A stretch of DNA of 64,000 nucleotides from an uncultured Prevotellaceae bacterium (GCA_937898675.1 CALEJB010000053.1:1-64000), one strand, 5' to 3'. Positions 8,733-18,493 are shown, numbered from the stretch's first letter. The notes: generated by a model from the letters alone, not told the origin. Made by a program: numbers and translations.

Positions 8733-8763
8733 CCAGCAACAAAATAAAGACAACTAAACCAGC

Positions 8764-9924
8764 ATGCCGTCAAGGAAGACACCCATGGCCGTTGACTTGT
8801 CCAAGATACTGAACAAAGAGCAGCGCAAGAGCATCATGAACGCCCTGCTCACGCCTTTCTCGTGGGGCTATGGCGCAGGTGTGTGGATGCGCAATGCCGC
8901 GTTCGACATCGGTCTGCTGCCGCAGGAGGAATATGACGTGCCCGTCGTGTCGGTGGGCAACATCACCGTTGGCGGCACAGGCAAGACGCCTCATGTCGAG
9001 TATATCGTCGACGCCCTGTACCGGCGCTACCATGTGGCCGTGCTGAGCCGCGGCTACAAGCGCAAGACTAAGGGCTTTGTGCTGGCCACCAACCACTCTA
9101 CCCCGCATGACATAGGCGACGAGCCCTACCAGATACACCGCAAATTCTCCGGCCTGATTACCCTTGCCGTGTGCGAGAGCCGCCGCAAGGGCATCAGCGA
9201 GTTGCTGCGCATCGACCCGGACATCAACCTCATCCTGCTTGACGACGGATTCCAACACCGCTATGTGAAGCCCAAGGTCAACATCGTGCTGGTGGACTAT
9301 AACCGCCCTCCCACCGAGGACAGGCTGATGCCTCTGGGCACACTGCGCGAGCCCGCTGGACGACTGCTGCGGTGCGACATGGTGGTCATTACCAAGTGCC
9401 CGAGCGACATCACGGCAATGGACATCAGGATGATGAAGAAGAACCTGGACCTGTTTCCGTCGCAGGAGTTGTACTTCAGCAACATCAGGTATGCCGACCC
9501 CGTTCCCGTGTTCCCCGTACAATCGCCCAAACTCACGTCACTGCAGTGGCTGCGTACCGACGATGCGGTGCTTTGCCTGACCGGCATCGCCACGCCCAAG
9601 CCGCTGGTGCGCTATCTGCGCCAATACTCGACCAATATCAAGGTGATGCACTATGACGACCATCACGCATTCACGCGCCGGGATTTTAAAGACATCTTCA
9701 GCGTGTACAACAAGCTTGAAGGAACCCGCAAGTTTATCATCACGACCGAGAAAGACGCCGTACGCATCCTTAACAACCCGTACTATCCTCCAATGATGCG
9801 CAACGTCATTTTCTACATCCCCATGCGCGTTGGATTTCTGGCGATGGAGGGCACAACAAGCTTCATCGACTCGCTAACCGCGAGAATTGACAGCCATGAG
9901 GATGCCCAGTCGCTAAAATACTGA
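8764..9924 (+). CDS. lpxK: Tetraacyldisaccharide 4'-kinase LpxK
   Basis: A 386-residue inner-membrane-associated kinase that phosphorylates the 4' position of tetraacyldisaccharide-1-phosphate to make lipid IVA. The family signature VSVGNITVGGTGKTP contains the Walker A P-loop at about residues 73-80, and ILLDDGFQHRYVKP is the conserved DDGFQH motif. The membrane-associated N-terminal helix reads LTPFSWGYGAGVWMRN. The annotated ATG adds about 24 hydrophilic residues before it; an ATG at 8836 (MNALLTPF) is an alternative. It lies between sppA and punA in one operon. Confidence 0.95.
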   Translation: MPSRKTPMAVDLSKILNKEQRKSIMNALLTPFSWGYGAGVWMRNAAFDIGLLPQEEYDVPVVSVGNITVGGTGKTPHVEYIVDALYRRYHVAVLSRGYKRKTKGFVLATNHSTPHDIGDEPYQIHRKFSGLITLAVCESRRKGISELLRIDPDINLILLDDGFQHRYVKPKVNIVLVDYNRPPTEDRLMPLGTLREPAGRLLRCDMVVITKCPSDITAMDIRMMKKNLDLFPSQELYFSNIRYADPVPVFPVQSPKLTSLQWLRTDDAVLCLTGIATPKPLVRYLRQYSTNIKVMHYDDHHAFTRRDFKDIFSVYNKLEGTRKFIITTEKDAVRILNNPYYPPMMRNVIFYIPMRVGFLAMEGTTSFIDSLTARIDSHEDAQSLKY

Positions 9925-9983
9925 CCGACAACGGCAGAAACAAGACGAACGATTAACAGCAAAATATAAAAAAGACTATTGAT

Positions 9984-10829
9984 ATGGCAAACGAGATTAA
10001 CTGGCTGGAGCGAATCAAAGAGACCAGCGAATTTATCAGCAGCCGCGTGAATGGCAAACTGCCCAAGACGGCCATTATTTTAGGCACGGGACTTGGCAAC
10101 TTGGTTGACCACATCAACATCGAGGTTGAGATTCCATACGGAGAAGTCCCCAATTTCCCCGTATCAACCGTACAAGGGCATAAGGGCCGTCTCATCTTTG
10201 GCACCCTGGGCGAGAAGTATATCATGGCTATGCAAGGCCGCTTCCACTATTATGAGGGATACTCGATGAAGGAGGTTACCTTCCCCATTCGCGTGATGAA
10301 ATCGCTCGGCGTCAAGACCTTGTTTGTCAGCAACGCTTCGGGCGGCATGAATCCCGACTTCAAGGTGGGCGACCTGATGGTCATCACCGACCATGTGAAC
10401 CTATTCCCCGAGCACCCGCTGCATGGCAAGAACATCGATGAACTGGGCCCGCGCTTCCCCGCCATGGGCGAGGCCTACAGCAAGCGGCTCATCGAGATGG
10501 CCCGCACCATCGCCAAGGAGAAAAACGTGCGCCTGATGGAAGGCGTTTATGTCGGCACCCAGGGCCCCACATTTGAGACGCCTGCCGAGTATCGCTACTT
10601 TTGGCGCATCGGCGGCGACGCCGTGGGCATGAGCACCGTGCCCGAGGTCATCGTGGCCAGGCACAGCGACATGGAAGTGTTCGGCATCTCGGTCATCACC
10701 GACCTGGGCATCGAGGGCGTTGTCGATGAGAAAGTGTCGCACGAGGAGGTACAAAAGGCCGCCGACGCGGCACAGCCCATCATGTCGATGCTCATGAGCG
10801 AAATCATTAACCGCTTTGACGAGCTATAA
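9984..10829 (+). CDS. punA: Purine nucleoside phosphorylase (trimeric, class II)
   Basis: A 281-residue enzyme of purine salvage that splits inosine and guanosine (and deoxy forms) with phosphate. The motifs are those of the low-molecular-mass trimeric class: IILGTGLGNLVD (phosphate loop), FVSNASGGMNPDF, MVITDHVNLFPEHPL, GVYVGTQGPTFETPAEY and DAVGMSTVPEV. The Asn of the purine site is expected in SVITDLGIEG, but an Asp or Gly occupies the spot seen in related enzymes, so I cannot fix the specificity. It is third in the operon, 59 bases after lpxK. Confidence 0.93.
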   Translation: MANEINWLERIKETSEFISSRVNGKLPKTAIILGTGLGNLVDHINIEVEIPYGEVPNFPVSTVQGHKGRLIFGTLGEKYIMAMQGRFHYYEGYSMKEVTFPIRVMKSLGVKTLFVSNASGGMNPDFKVGDLMVITDHVNLFPEHPLHGKNIDELGPRFPAMGEAYSKRLIEMARTIAKEKNVRLMEGVYVGTQGPTFETPAEYRYFWRIGGDAVGMSTVPEVIVARHSDMEVFGISVITDLGIEGVVDEKVSHEEVQKAADAAQPIMSMLMSEIINRFDEL

Positions 10830-10903
10830 TCAGGATCTGCCGTTAGCGGCGCTTGTAATTACCTAAAGCGCGGGACCTTCCCGCTACACCTCTCATTTTT
10901 TTT

Positions 10904-11959
10904 ATGCAGGAAACCGAGATTTCAACCCTGGGCGAATTTGGCCTGATTGAGCACTTGACCAAGCATTTTCCCATCAGCAACGGCTCGACCAAGCGGGGCG
11001 TGGGCGACGACTGCGCCGTCATCAACTATGGCAACGACCGCGAGACGCTCGTCACAACCGACCTGCTGCTGGAGGGCATCCATTTTGACTTGACCTATGT
11101 TCCCCTCATGCACCTTGGCTACAAGGCCATTGTTGTGAACCTGAGCGATGTCGTTGCCATGAACGGCACGCCGCGGCAGGTGACCGTGTCGATTGGCGTG
11201 AGCAAACGTTTCACGGTGGAACATATCGAGGAACTATATGAGGGCATGCGCATTGCCTGTGAGCACTATGGCGTGGACCTCGTGGGCGGCGACACCAGCG
11301 CATCGGTCACGGGACTCGTCATCAGCGTCACCTGCCTGGGCGAAGCGGCCAAGGAGGACATCATCTACCGCTCGGGCGCCAAGGACACCGACCTGATATG
11401 CGTGAGCGGCAATCTGGGCGCCGCATACATGGGGCTGCAACTTCTGGAGCGTGAGCGCCGCGTGAGCGCGCAGATGAAGGACAAGGATTTCCAGCCCGAC
11501 TTCGCCGGACGCGAATACATCATAGAACGCCAACTCAAACCCGAGGCGCGCCGCGACGTGCTTGACGAACTGCGGGATCTGGGCGTGCGCCCCACCGCGA
11601 TGATGGATGTGAGCGACGGCCTGTCGAGCGAACTGCTGCACATCTGCAAAGAGTCCAATGTGGGCTGCCGAGTGTTTGAGGAGCGCATCCCCATCGACTA
11701 TGAGACCGCGCTGATGGCCGAGGAACTGAACATGAACCTCGTCACCGCTGCAATGAACGGCGGCGAGGACTATGAACTGCTGTTCACCGTCCCGCTCGCC
11801 GACCACGAAAAAGTGTCGCGCATGAAGACCGCCAAGCTCATCGGTCACGTCACCAAGTGCGACACGGGCGCCATGATGGTGACCCGCGACGGCAATGAAA
11901 TTGAGGTACGCGCTCAAGGCTGGAACGCATTTAACAACAAACAGCAAGACAAGCAGTAG
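10904..11959 (+). CDS. thiL: Thiamine-monophosphate kinase ThiL
   Basis: A 351-residue ATP-dependent kinase producing thiamine diphosphate, the last step of thiamine synthesis. It has the PurM/ThiL fold with the N-terminal LGEFGLIEHL, the Mg-binding GVGDDCAVI, LLLEGIHFD, the interdomain LVGGDTSAS, MMDVSDGLSSEL, and the C-terminal NGGEDYELLFT. Length is typical for Bacteroidales. It is the last gene of the sppA-lpxK-punA-thiL operon, 74 bases after punA, and a long hairpin at 11994-12036 ends the unit. No TPP riboswitch is visible. Confidence 0.95.
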   Translation: MQETEISTLGEFGLIEHLTKHFPISNGSTKRGVGDDCAVINYGNDRETLVTTDLLLEGIHFDLTYVPLMHLGYKAIVVNLSDVVAMNGTPRQVTVSIGVSKRFTVEHIEELYEGMRIACEHYGVDLVGGDTSASVTGLVISVTCLGEAAKEDIIYRSGAKDTDLICVSGNLGAAYMGLQLLERERRVSAQMKDKDFQPDFAGREYIIERQLKPEARRDVLDELRDLGVRPTAMMDVSDGLSSELLHICKESNVGCRVFEERIPIDYETALMAEELNMNLVTAAMNGGEDYELLFTVPLADHEKVSRMKTAKLIGHVTKCDTGAMMVTRDGNEIEVRAQGWNAFNNKQQDKQ

Positions 11960-11993
11960 CAGCAACAAACGCAATACCACTTAACAGCATATC

Positions 11994-12042
11994 ATGTGCG
12001 GCAGGATTTGAAGACCATTCACATCGTGCCGCACATTTGTTT
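11994..12042 (+). terminator. Terminator after thiL
   Basis: A perfect 10-bp stem ATGTGCGGCA (11994-12003) with TGCCGCACAT (12027-12036), loop 23, then TTGTTT. The T-tract is weak but the place, 35 bases after the stop, fits. Confidence 0.55.
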
Positions 12043-12168
12043 ATGCCAGACGGCATTGCATGGCACAAGGTCAACGCATTTCATCCAATGAGCAGGGTAT
12101 TGACAAAGTAGAGCAGAAAAAAAAATCAAAAAAGTTACAGTAAATTTATTTTATCTATAAAACATTTA

Positions 12169-12176
12169 CTATATTT
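12169..12176 (+). promoter_or_regulatory. -7 box of the repeat-built secreted protein gene
   Basis: TATATTTG matches TAnnTTTG and lies 40 bases before the ATG at 12216, in an AT-rich stretch. No TTG at 19-22 bases upstream. Confidence 0.5.
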
Positions 12177-12215
12177 GCAAAAAATTATACATTTTCATTA
12201 ACACCCCTTTTCGCT

Positions 12216-15200
12216 ATGAAACATAAATTACTACTGTTATTAATGATGATAGCAATTCCTATTGGATTGCTTGCGCAAGGCACATCGTGGCAAACAGCGA
12301 CCCAAGTCAATTCCGGGTCCACAGTAAGCGGCACGTTGGACGAAAACCATGGCGAGGCCTGGTACAAGATTGTTTTGACAAGTGAAGGCAGCGTCAATGT
12401 GACAGTCAATGGAGATGAGACCATAGATTTTGCCCCCTCGAGCATCTACAACCTCGTTAACGGCGAGCTCAAAGACCGCGGCAACTTTAGCGGAACGTGG
12501 AGCAACTCCATTTACTATTCATCCACCAATATGGGCAAGGGCACTTACTATATCAAGATTGTCCGATACAGGGGAAGCGGTGGATATACCTTGAAATACA
12601 ACTTCACGGCATGCCCCTACAGCAATGACCCCGAGCCCAACGACGACTACCAACACGCCACGGCGCTCACGAGCGGCAAGACCGTCCAGGGTCGCTTGGG
12701 CTTCTGCTCGTCGGGCAACGTCACCGACACCGAGGACTGGTACAAGATTGTATTGGCCGAGGAAGGACATATCAGCCTGGTTGCCGAGGGCTCCGAGGAT
12801 TTGAGATTTGCCAACCCTTACGTTTACATCCTCGTTGACGGCGAGCTCAAAGACCGCGGCGCATTCGGCGGATTTTGGACCGACTCCATATTCTACAACG
12901 CCACCAACATGGGCAAGGGCACTTACTACATCAGGATTGTGCGAGACAGGGGAAGCGGTGGATATACCCTGAAATACAACTTCACGGCATGCCCCTACAG
13001 CAACGACCCCGAACCCAACAATTCACTGGAAACTGCATCGGAAATCCAAAACGGCCAAACCATTCAGGGCCGACTGGGCTACTGCAACGCCACGGGAGAG
13101 ACCGACGCAGAAGACTGGTATGTCATCCAAGTTCCCAAAGACGGCACGGTGCGCCTTACCGCCCAAGGCACCGAAGACTTGCGGTTCGCCAACCCATATG
13201 TGTACATGCTTGTTGACGGAGAGCGCAAAGACCGCGGCGCATTCGGCGGATTTTGGACAGACTCCATATACTATTGCGGCGACGACATGAGTGAGGGAAC
13301 CTATTATATCAGAATTCCCCGCGACCGCGGCAGCGGCGGATACACACTGCACTATAAGTTCACCGCCAACAATTATGCCAACGACACCGAGCCCAACGAT
13401 AGCCGCGAGACGGCAATGCCCGTGGAATACGGCACCTCCTTCTCGGGCCATCTGGGATACATCAACAGCAGCAACAACAAGAGGGACGAGATAGACAACT
13501 TCAAGATTCACCTGAACGGCATATCGACCTTTGAGTTCCTGCCCGACACCACCTCAACACTCTACGTGTGGAAGGTGGCATTGCTTGACGCTAACGGGTG
13601 CAGCATTTGCGGCATCGACCCGCGAAAGGGCGAAAAAGATTTTATAGCCAACAACGTCGAGCCAGGCGATTACTACATTGAAGTGAACCGTAACTATGGC
13701 TGTGGCGGTTACACAATCGTGTGCGGCGAGAACACCTACTACGACGGGTCGAACATCAAGGTCACCTTTGAGGGCCGCAACTCGGTTCGCCTGGGCGTCC
13801 CGAGCGAATATACCGTGAGAATTGAAAACACCGGCGACACCCCATCGGAGGGATTTTTCCTGCCCATCATGTGCACGAGCGACATCGAATTGCTGGGCGC
13901 GCGCCTGCCGGGCAACGACGGCAGCGAGGAATACCTGCCCATGGACTCGATTGGCAACGCGGGCGACAGCATCATGTTCTTCATCGTTCCCACCATGTCG
14001 CCACACGAGAGCTATGCGTTCACCCTCATTGCGCAGGGCCTTGTGATGCCACAGCAACACAGCATCGACGGCAAGAAGGATGTCGTCATTATGGCGACCA
14101 CGGGCATATTTATCGGTGCTCTCGTGCTCAACTCGGTTATTGACTATGTGGGCGACGAGGTCATCAACTTTGGCACCGACCTCATCAACGACCGCGTGGA
14201 CCTGAGCCTGGAGGAACTTGACCTGTACAGGCACAAGAATGCCAATGTATATAAAGACCTGGTAGAAGAGAAAGAACGGACCGGAATCGGTGTCAAAGCG
14301 GGCAAGCGTGTTGCGAAAACACTGGTGTCCAATCTGCTTGACGTGGTACCTGGCGGCAAAATCATCAACTTTGCTGGCGAGGTCATTGAGACCGCCGGTG
14401 CTCTGGGCAAAGCCCTGTACCGCCGCTTCGACTTCTGGATTCAGCGTGATTTGGGCTACTTTGCCGAATGGGAGAAAGACTGGAAGGCCAAGTGGCATGG
14501 CGCCCAGTGCGGCGTGGACCACGTTGTGCGCTCATGGGACCCCAACGAAATGGTGGGCCCCGTGGGTGTGGGCGAAGCGAACTACATCGGCAAGACGCAG
14601 ACCATCGACTACCGCATCTTGTTTGAGAACAAGAAAGAGGCGACTGCCCCAGCCTATCGCATCCGCATCACCGATGTGCTCGATGAGAATGTGTTTGACA
14701 TCAGCAGCGTGCGCTTTGGTTCCACCAGCCATGACGGTCCCGGCTACAACTGGAAAATGAGCCGCGAGGGCAACAAGGTGTCGTGGGACATCGAGGGCAT
14801 CGAGCTGCCGCCCAATGTCAATGCTCCCGAGGGCGAGGGCTATGTGACCTTCTCGGTTGACCTGAAGCCTGGCCTGTCCAACATGACGGCCATCAAGAAC
14901 AAGGCGACCATCATCTTTGACTACAATGCGCCCATCGAGACCAACGAATACCTCAACACCCTTGACCTGGCAGCACCCACGGCGAGCATGGTTTCGGCAA
15001 CCCTAAGCGGCAACACCGTCACCGTGAAGTGCCGCGGCAACGACGCCGAATCGGGCGTGGGACAGTACCACTACTACGCGATTGCCGGCGGCGAGGAGCA
15101 GTTCATCGGCTGCAGCACCGGCACGGAGTTTGACTACGAGATGCCCGACGGCGCCAACGCAGCCGACTACACCTTCTATGCCATGGCCATCGACGAGGTG

Positions 15201-15413
15201 GGCAACGCGCAGGAGAGCAAACCGAAGCCCATCGGCGTGAGCAGCGGGCTCAAGGGCGACGTGAACGGCGACGGCGAGGTGAACATCGCTGACGTCAATG
15301 CCGTCATCAACCTGATTCTCGGAGGCGGCAGCAATCCTGCGGCCGATGTGAACGGTGACGGTGAAATCAACATCGCCGACGTCAATGCCGTCATCGACAT
15401 TATCCTGAAGTAA
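12216..15413 (+). CDS. Large secreted protein: four PPC-like repeats, DUF7619-like domain, dockerin tail
   Basis: A 1065-residue exported protein; signal peptide residues 1-20, ending IGLLAQ. Residues about 21-510 hold four beta-rich repeats of about 126 residues, each with the pattern DWYKIVL, GTYYIRIVR and SGGYTLKYNF, resembling bacterial pre-peptidase C-terminal (PPC) domains. The first three repeats keep a 378-bp period in the DNA. A middle region (about 620-760) has hydrophobic helices and a coiled stretch. RSWDPNEMVGP opens a beta domain ending in ATIIFDYNAPIETN, as in DUF7619-type surface proteins. The last 52 residues are two dockerin-like calcium loops (DVNGDGEVNIADVNAVI). No peptidase motif is visible; adhesion or substrate display is a guess. 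Confidence 0.85.
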   Translation: MKHKLLLLLMMIAIPIGLLAQGTSWQTATQVNSGSTVSGTLDENHGEAWYKIVLTSEGSVNVTVNGDETIDFAPSSIYNLVNGELKDRGNFSGTWSNSIYYSSTNMGKGTYYIKIVRYRGSGGYTLKYNFTACPYSNDPEPNDDYQHATALTSGKTVQGRLGFCSSGNVTDTEDWYKIVLAEEGHISLVAEGSEDLRFANPYVYILVDGELKDRGAFGGFWTDSIFYNATNMGKGTYYIRIVRDRGSGGYTLKYNFTACPYSNDPEPNNSLETASEIQNGQTIQGRLGYCNATGETDAEDWYVIQVPKDGTVRLTAQGTEDLRFANPYVYMLVDGERKDRGAFGGFWTDSIYYCGDDMSEGTYYIRIPRDRGSGGYTLHYKFTANNYANDTEPNDSRETAMPVEYGTSFSGHLGYINSSNNKRDEIDNFKIHLNGISTFEFLPDTTSTLYVWKVALLDANGCSICGIDPRKGEKDFIANNVEPGDYYIEVNRNYGCGGYTIVCGENTYYDGSNIKVTFEGRNSVRLGVPSEYTVRIENTGDTPSEGFFLPIMCTSDIELLGARLPGNDGSEEYLPMDSIGNAGDSIMFFIVPTMSPHESYAFTLIAQGLVMPQQHSIDGKKDVVIMATTGIFIGALVLNSVIDYVGDEVINFGTDLINDRVDLSLEELDLYRHKNANVYKDLVEEKERTGIGVKAGKRVAKTLVSNLLDVVPGGKIINFAGEVIETAGALGKALYRRFDFWIQRDLGYFAEWEKDWKAKWHGAQCGVDHVVRSWDPNEMVGPVGVGEANYIGKTQTIDYRILFENKKEATAPAYRIRITDVLDENVFDISSVRFGSTSHDGPGYNWKMSREGNKVSWDIEGIELPPNVNAPEGEGYVTFSVDLKPGLSNMTAIKNKATIIFDYNAPIETNEYLNTLDLAAPTASMVSATLSGNTVTVKCRGNDAESGVGQYHYYAIAGGEEQFIGCSTGTEFDYEMPDGANAADYTFYAMAIDEVGNAQESKPKPIGVSSGLKGDVNGDGEVNIADVNAVINLILGGGSNPAADVNGDGEINIADVNAVIDIILK
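12533..13390 (+). repeat. Tandem 378-bp repeats inside the secreted protein gene
   Basis: The stretch around 12533-12640 recurs at 12911-13018 with only a few base changes, and more weakly around 13290-13397, each shifted by 378 bp. The repeats encode the PPC-like domains. Near identity of the first two suggests recent duplication or gene conversion. Confidence 0.85.
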
Positions 15414-15433
15414 AAACAACGTTCCTGACTTAG

Positions 15434-15473
15434 ATGGGGAATTGCTGCAAACCAGCAATTCCCCATTTGTTTT
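15434..15473 (+). terminator. Terminator of the repeat-built secreted protein gene
   Basis: A perfect 14-bp stem ATGGGGAATTGCTG (15434-15447) with CAGCAATTCCCCAT (15453-15466), loop CAAAC, then TTGTTTT, 20 bases after the stop. Confidence 0.85.
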
Positions 15474-15537
15474 GCCCCAAAAATCAAGAATTGTAAAATA
15501 ATCACCCACAATTATAAAAAAACTTGGATGTTTGTTA

Positions 15538-15567
15538 TTGCTTATCATTTTGTTTGCAGTAATTTTG
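15538..15567 (+). promoter_or_regulatory. Promoter of the dCMP deaminase gene
   Basis: TTG (15538-15540), a 19-base spacer and TAATTTTG (15560-15567): a full match to the Bacteroidetes consensus, 20 bases before the ATG. Confidence 0.75.
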
Positions 15568-15586
15568 TAGGTTAAACGAGAGAAAC

Positions 15587-16102
15587 ATGGACACTCGGGA
15601 GAAAAAACAACTGCTGCTCGACAGCCGGTACCTGCGCATGACGCAGATATGGGCCGAAAATTCGTATTGCAGGCGCCGCCAGGTGGGCGCATTGCTGGTC
15701 AAGGACAAAATGATCATCAGTGACGGTTACAACGGCACGCCGTCGGGCTTTGAGAACGTGTGCGAGGAGGACGACCACACCAAGCCCTACGTGCTGCATG
15801 CCGAGGCCAACGCCATCACCAAGGTGGCGCGCAGCCACAACAGCAGCGACGGCGCTACACTCTATATCACAACTTCGCCCTGCATGGAATGCAGCAAACT
15901 CATCATTCAAGCGGGTATCGCAAGGGTTGTGTTTGGCGAATACTACCGCATGCACGACGGCGTGGACCTGCTGTGCCGCTCGGGCATCGAGGTGGTGCAC
16001 CTGTGGAAACGCGGCAACGACTACGAGCCTGTGACGCTCACCCTCGAGAACAGCGACAGCCACTACAACGAAGTTGAACAATACCATTGCTCACAACAAT
16101 AA
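15587..16102 (+). CDS. Deoxycytidylate deaminase (ComEB family)
   Basis: A 171-residue zinc-dependent deaminase predicted to convert dCMP to dUMP for thymidylate synthesis. The zinc site is complete: HAEANAI (His ligand and catalytic Glu) and TTSPCMECSKL (two Cys ligands). The N-terminal SRYLRMTQIWAENSYCRRRQVGA carries additional residues usual for dCMP deaminases rather than tRNA or cytidine deaminases. The gene has its own promoter. The S41 protease gene starts 30 bases downstream and may be cotranscribed, as these two are often neighbours in Bacteroidales. Confidence 0.9.
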   Translation: MDTREKKQLLLDSRYLRMTQIWAENSYCRRRQVGALLVKDKMIISDGYNGTPSGFENVCEEDDHTKPYVLHAEANAITKVARSHNSSDGATLYITTSPCMECSKLIIQAGIARVVFGEYYRMHDGVDLLCRSGIEVVHLWKRGNDYEPVTLTLENSDSHYNEVEQYHCSQQ

Positions 16103-16132
16103 ACACCAGCCTTACACGAGACTAAGACAAGA

Positions 16133-17752
16133 ATGAATCAGAAGTCCAAACATCAGTACATCTGGTTGCCCCTCATCATTGCAGCGGCGATGATCGTGGG
16201 GATTTTCCTGGGCCAGCGTTTCTCAAGCGGCAGATTCACGGCCGACCGTGACCGCAAAATCAACGCCATCCTAAACCTTGTCGCGCAGGACTATGTGGAC
16301 ACGACCAATTTTGACGACCTGATTGAAAAGAGCATCCCGGAAATCCTGAGCAACCTGGACCCGCACACCAGTTACCTGAGCGCCGATGAGCTCAAGGCGG
16401 CATCAGATGACCTGAACGGCACGTTCAGCGGCATCGGCATCTCGTTTGTGATGCTGAACGACACCATCGGCATCACCGAGGTCATCCCAGGCGGTCCCAG
16501 CGAGAAAGTGGGCATCATGGCGGGAGACCGCATCGTAACTATCAATGACTCTACCGCCACAGGCAAACAGATGAACAGCAATGTGGTGATGAAACGGCTC
16601 AGGGGCGAAAAAGGCACCCAAGTGAAATTGGGCATCAAGCGGCAGAATTCCAACAAGATTCTCACATTTACCGTCACGCGAGGAGACATTCCCGTCAATT
16701 CGGTCGATGCCTACTATATGCTCGACAAAACAACCGGATACATCAAGGTGAGCCAGTTTGGCCGCAATACCTACAAGGAATTCATGCAGGCCATGATAAG
16801 CCTTGAGAATGACGGTGCCAAACGATACATGATAGACCTGCGCGGCAACGGCGGCGGGTTTATGGAGATGGCTGTGCTGATGGTCAACGAGTTCTTGCCC
16901 GCCAACGAGTTAATTGTGTCCACCAAGGGGCGCTACAAGCGCAATGACAATGAACTGTGGAGCGATGGCAACGGCTCGTTCCAAGAGGCCGAAGTGGCTG
17001 TACTCATTGACGAGTTCAGCGCCAGCGCAAGCGAGATCTTTGCCGGTGCCCTTCAGGACAACGACCGCGGTTTGATTGTGGGGTGCCGCTCATTTGGCAA
17101 AGGACTGGTGCAAAATGAGTTTATCCTTCCTGACAGCAGCGCCATCCGCCTCACTATCGCCCGCTACTACACCCCCAGCGGCCGCTGTATCCAGAAGGAC
17201 TACAAGCAGGGCGCGCTTGACTACGAGAAAGAGCTGCTTGAGCGCTACACCAACGGCGAGCTATATGACCGCGACAAGATGAAGATCGACAAAGACCAGA
17301 TATTCACCACAGCTCACGGCCGCACGGTGTATGGCGGCGGCGGCATAGTGCCTGACATCTTTGTGGCACGCGACACGAGCGGCATCACCAGCTACTATAT
17401 TGAGGTTGCCAATGCCGGCCTGTTGCAACAATATGCCTTCAACTACTGCGACCAAAACCGCGCCTCGCTGGAGAAGATGTCCGACTACAAGCAATTCCTG
17501 CGCATGGCCCCCAGCGATGATGCGCTGATTAAGGACTTTGCCGAATATGCCGCGGCCAACGGCATCACGCCCAGGTGGTACTACATCAATATTTCGCAAA
17601 GCGAGATTGTCACGACCGTCAAGGCGCTGATTGCCCGGGACATCTTCGGCAACCATGCGTTCTATCCCATCTTGAACCGTAACGACAAGACCATCCTTGC
17701 GGCATTAAAGGCCCTGAGCAAGCACAAAGCGGCATTCCCGATTACCGATTAG
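16133..17752 (+). CDS. S41 family carboxy-terminal processing protease
   Basis: A 539-residue envelope protease of the Ctp/Tsp type. An N-terminal anchor (residues 11-28, WLPLIIAAAMIVGIFLG) is followed by a helical domain, a PDZ domain (about 95-185; GIGISFVMLND, GPSEKVGIMAGD) and the TSPc core. The Ser-Lys dyad is seen in DEFSASASEIFAGALQD and RSFGKGLVQ. YYTPSGRCIQKDY is the family substrate-groove motif. The C-terminal 170 residues form an extra domain common in Bacteroidetes. It probably trims periplasmic or lipid-anchored substrates; the substrate is unknown. It follows the dCMP deaminase gene closely. Confidence 0.93.
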   Translation: MNQKSKHQYIWLPLIIAAAMIVGIFLGQRFSSGRFTADRDRKINAILNLVAQDYVDTTNFDDLIEKSIPEILSNLDPHTSYLSADELKAASDDLNGTFSGIGISFVMLNDTIGITEVIPGGPSEKVGIMAGDRIVTINDSTATGKQMNSNVVMKRLRGEKGTQVKLGIKRQNSNKILTFTVTRGDIPVNSVDAYYMLDKTTGYIKVSQFGRNTYKEFMQAMISLENDGAKRYMIDLRGNGGGFMEMAVLMVNEFLPANELIVSTKGRYKRNDNELWSDGNGSFQEAEVAVLIDEFSASASEIFAGALQDNDRGLIVGCRSFGKGLVQNEFILPDSSAIRLTIARYYTPSGRCIQKDYKQGALDYEKELLERYTNGELYDRDKMKIDKDQIFTTAHGRTVYGGGGIVPDIFVARDTSGITSYYIEVANAGLLQQYAFNYCDQNRASLEKMSDYKQFLRMAPSDDALIKDFAEYAAANGITPRWYYINISQSEIVTTVKALIARDIFGNHAFYPILNRNDKTILAALKALSKHKAAFPITD

Positions 17753-17908
17753 ACGCACCCAATCCCCAAAGAAGCACGTCGCACATGAGGCATAAATGAT
17801 TCAAAGCCACCGCAGTGCCGTCAATGACGCATAGCGCTGTTGCCGCCAGCGGCAACCAAGTGCGGCGCATCCACGATTTCATGACTGTTTGAATATTAGA
17901 TAAAATCA

Positions 17909-18493
17909 ATGGAGACCAACAGAATAATATTGCGCCGGTGGCTCGACAGCGATGCCGATGTGCTGTTCAAATGGGCATCGGACCCCGAATTGGGACCACG
18001 GGCAGGCTGGCCGCCGCATCACTGCGTTGAGGAGAGCCTGGATGCCATTCGCAACGTGTTTAGCTCCGATGGCATGTGGGCTGTTGCCTTGAAAGAGACC
18101 GATGAAGTCATCGGATGCGTTGGGTACTTGCCGGCCGACGGTTCCAATCTTGACATCAACGATGACGAGTGCGAGGTGGGCTATTGGATTGCGCGTCCCT
18201 ATTGGGGAATGGGAATCGGCACCGAAGCCCTGCGGTTGGTTGTCGATTATTGCTTCAACGAGAAAGGTTTCAGCACCTTGTGGGGCGATTTCTTCCCCGA
18301 CAACCCTGCGTCGGGCAGAGTGATGGAAAAGTGCGGATTCAAGGACACGGGTAAAGAAACGCTATGCCCCAGCCTCGAGGTTGACGGCGACCGTCCGGTG
18401 CGGGTGATGAGGCTTGACAGACAAAACAATAATACACATCGATACATATATGGAACTGAAATTTTGCCAAAGTTGCGGCATGCCGCTCAATGA
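17909..18493 (+). CDS. GNAT family N-acetyltransferase (RimJ/RimL-like)
   Basis: A 194-residue GNAT protein. The N-terminal METNRIILRRWLDSDAD is typical of the Acetyltransf_3 group (RimJ/RimL and aminoglycoside-like enzymes), and WIARPYWGMGIGTEALR is the acetyl-CoA pyrophosphate loop. FPDNPASGRVMEKCGF is the conserved C-terminal block. The domain is complete by about residue 170; the tail after MRLDRQ overlaps the next gene by 44 bases. Acceptor unknown. It is first of a set with a zinc-ribbon protein and a CatA-like enzyme. No clear promoter box is visible upstream. Confidence 0.85.
   Translation: METNRIILRRWLDSDADVLFKWASDPELGPRAGWPPHHCVEESLDAIRNVFSSDGMWAVALKETDEVIGCVGYLPADGSNLDINDDECEVGYWIARPYWGMGIGTEALRLVVDYCFNEKGFSTLWGDFFPDNPASGRVMEKCGFKDTGKETLCPSLEVDGDRPVRVMRLDRQNNNTHRYIYGTEILPKLRHAAQ

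Noticed and set aside
7086..8753. A 555-codon frame antisense to sppA
   Set aside because: Low-complexity His/Val/Ala-rich translation without domains; sppA is complete on the other strand.
13552..14522. A 322-codon minus frame under the repeat-built secreted protein
   Set aside because: No motif, and the plus frame has clear domain repeats and a dockerin tail.
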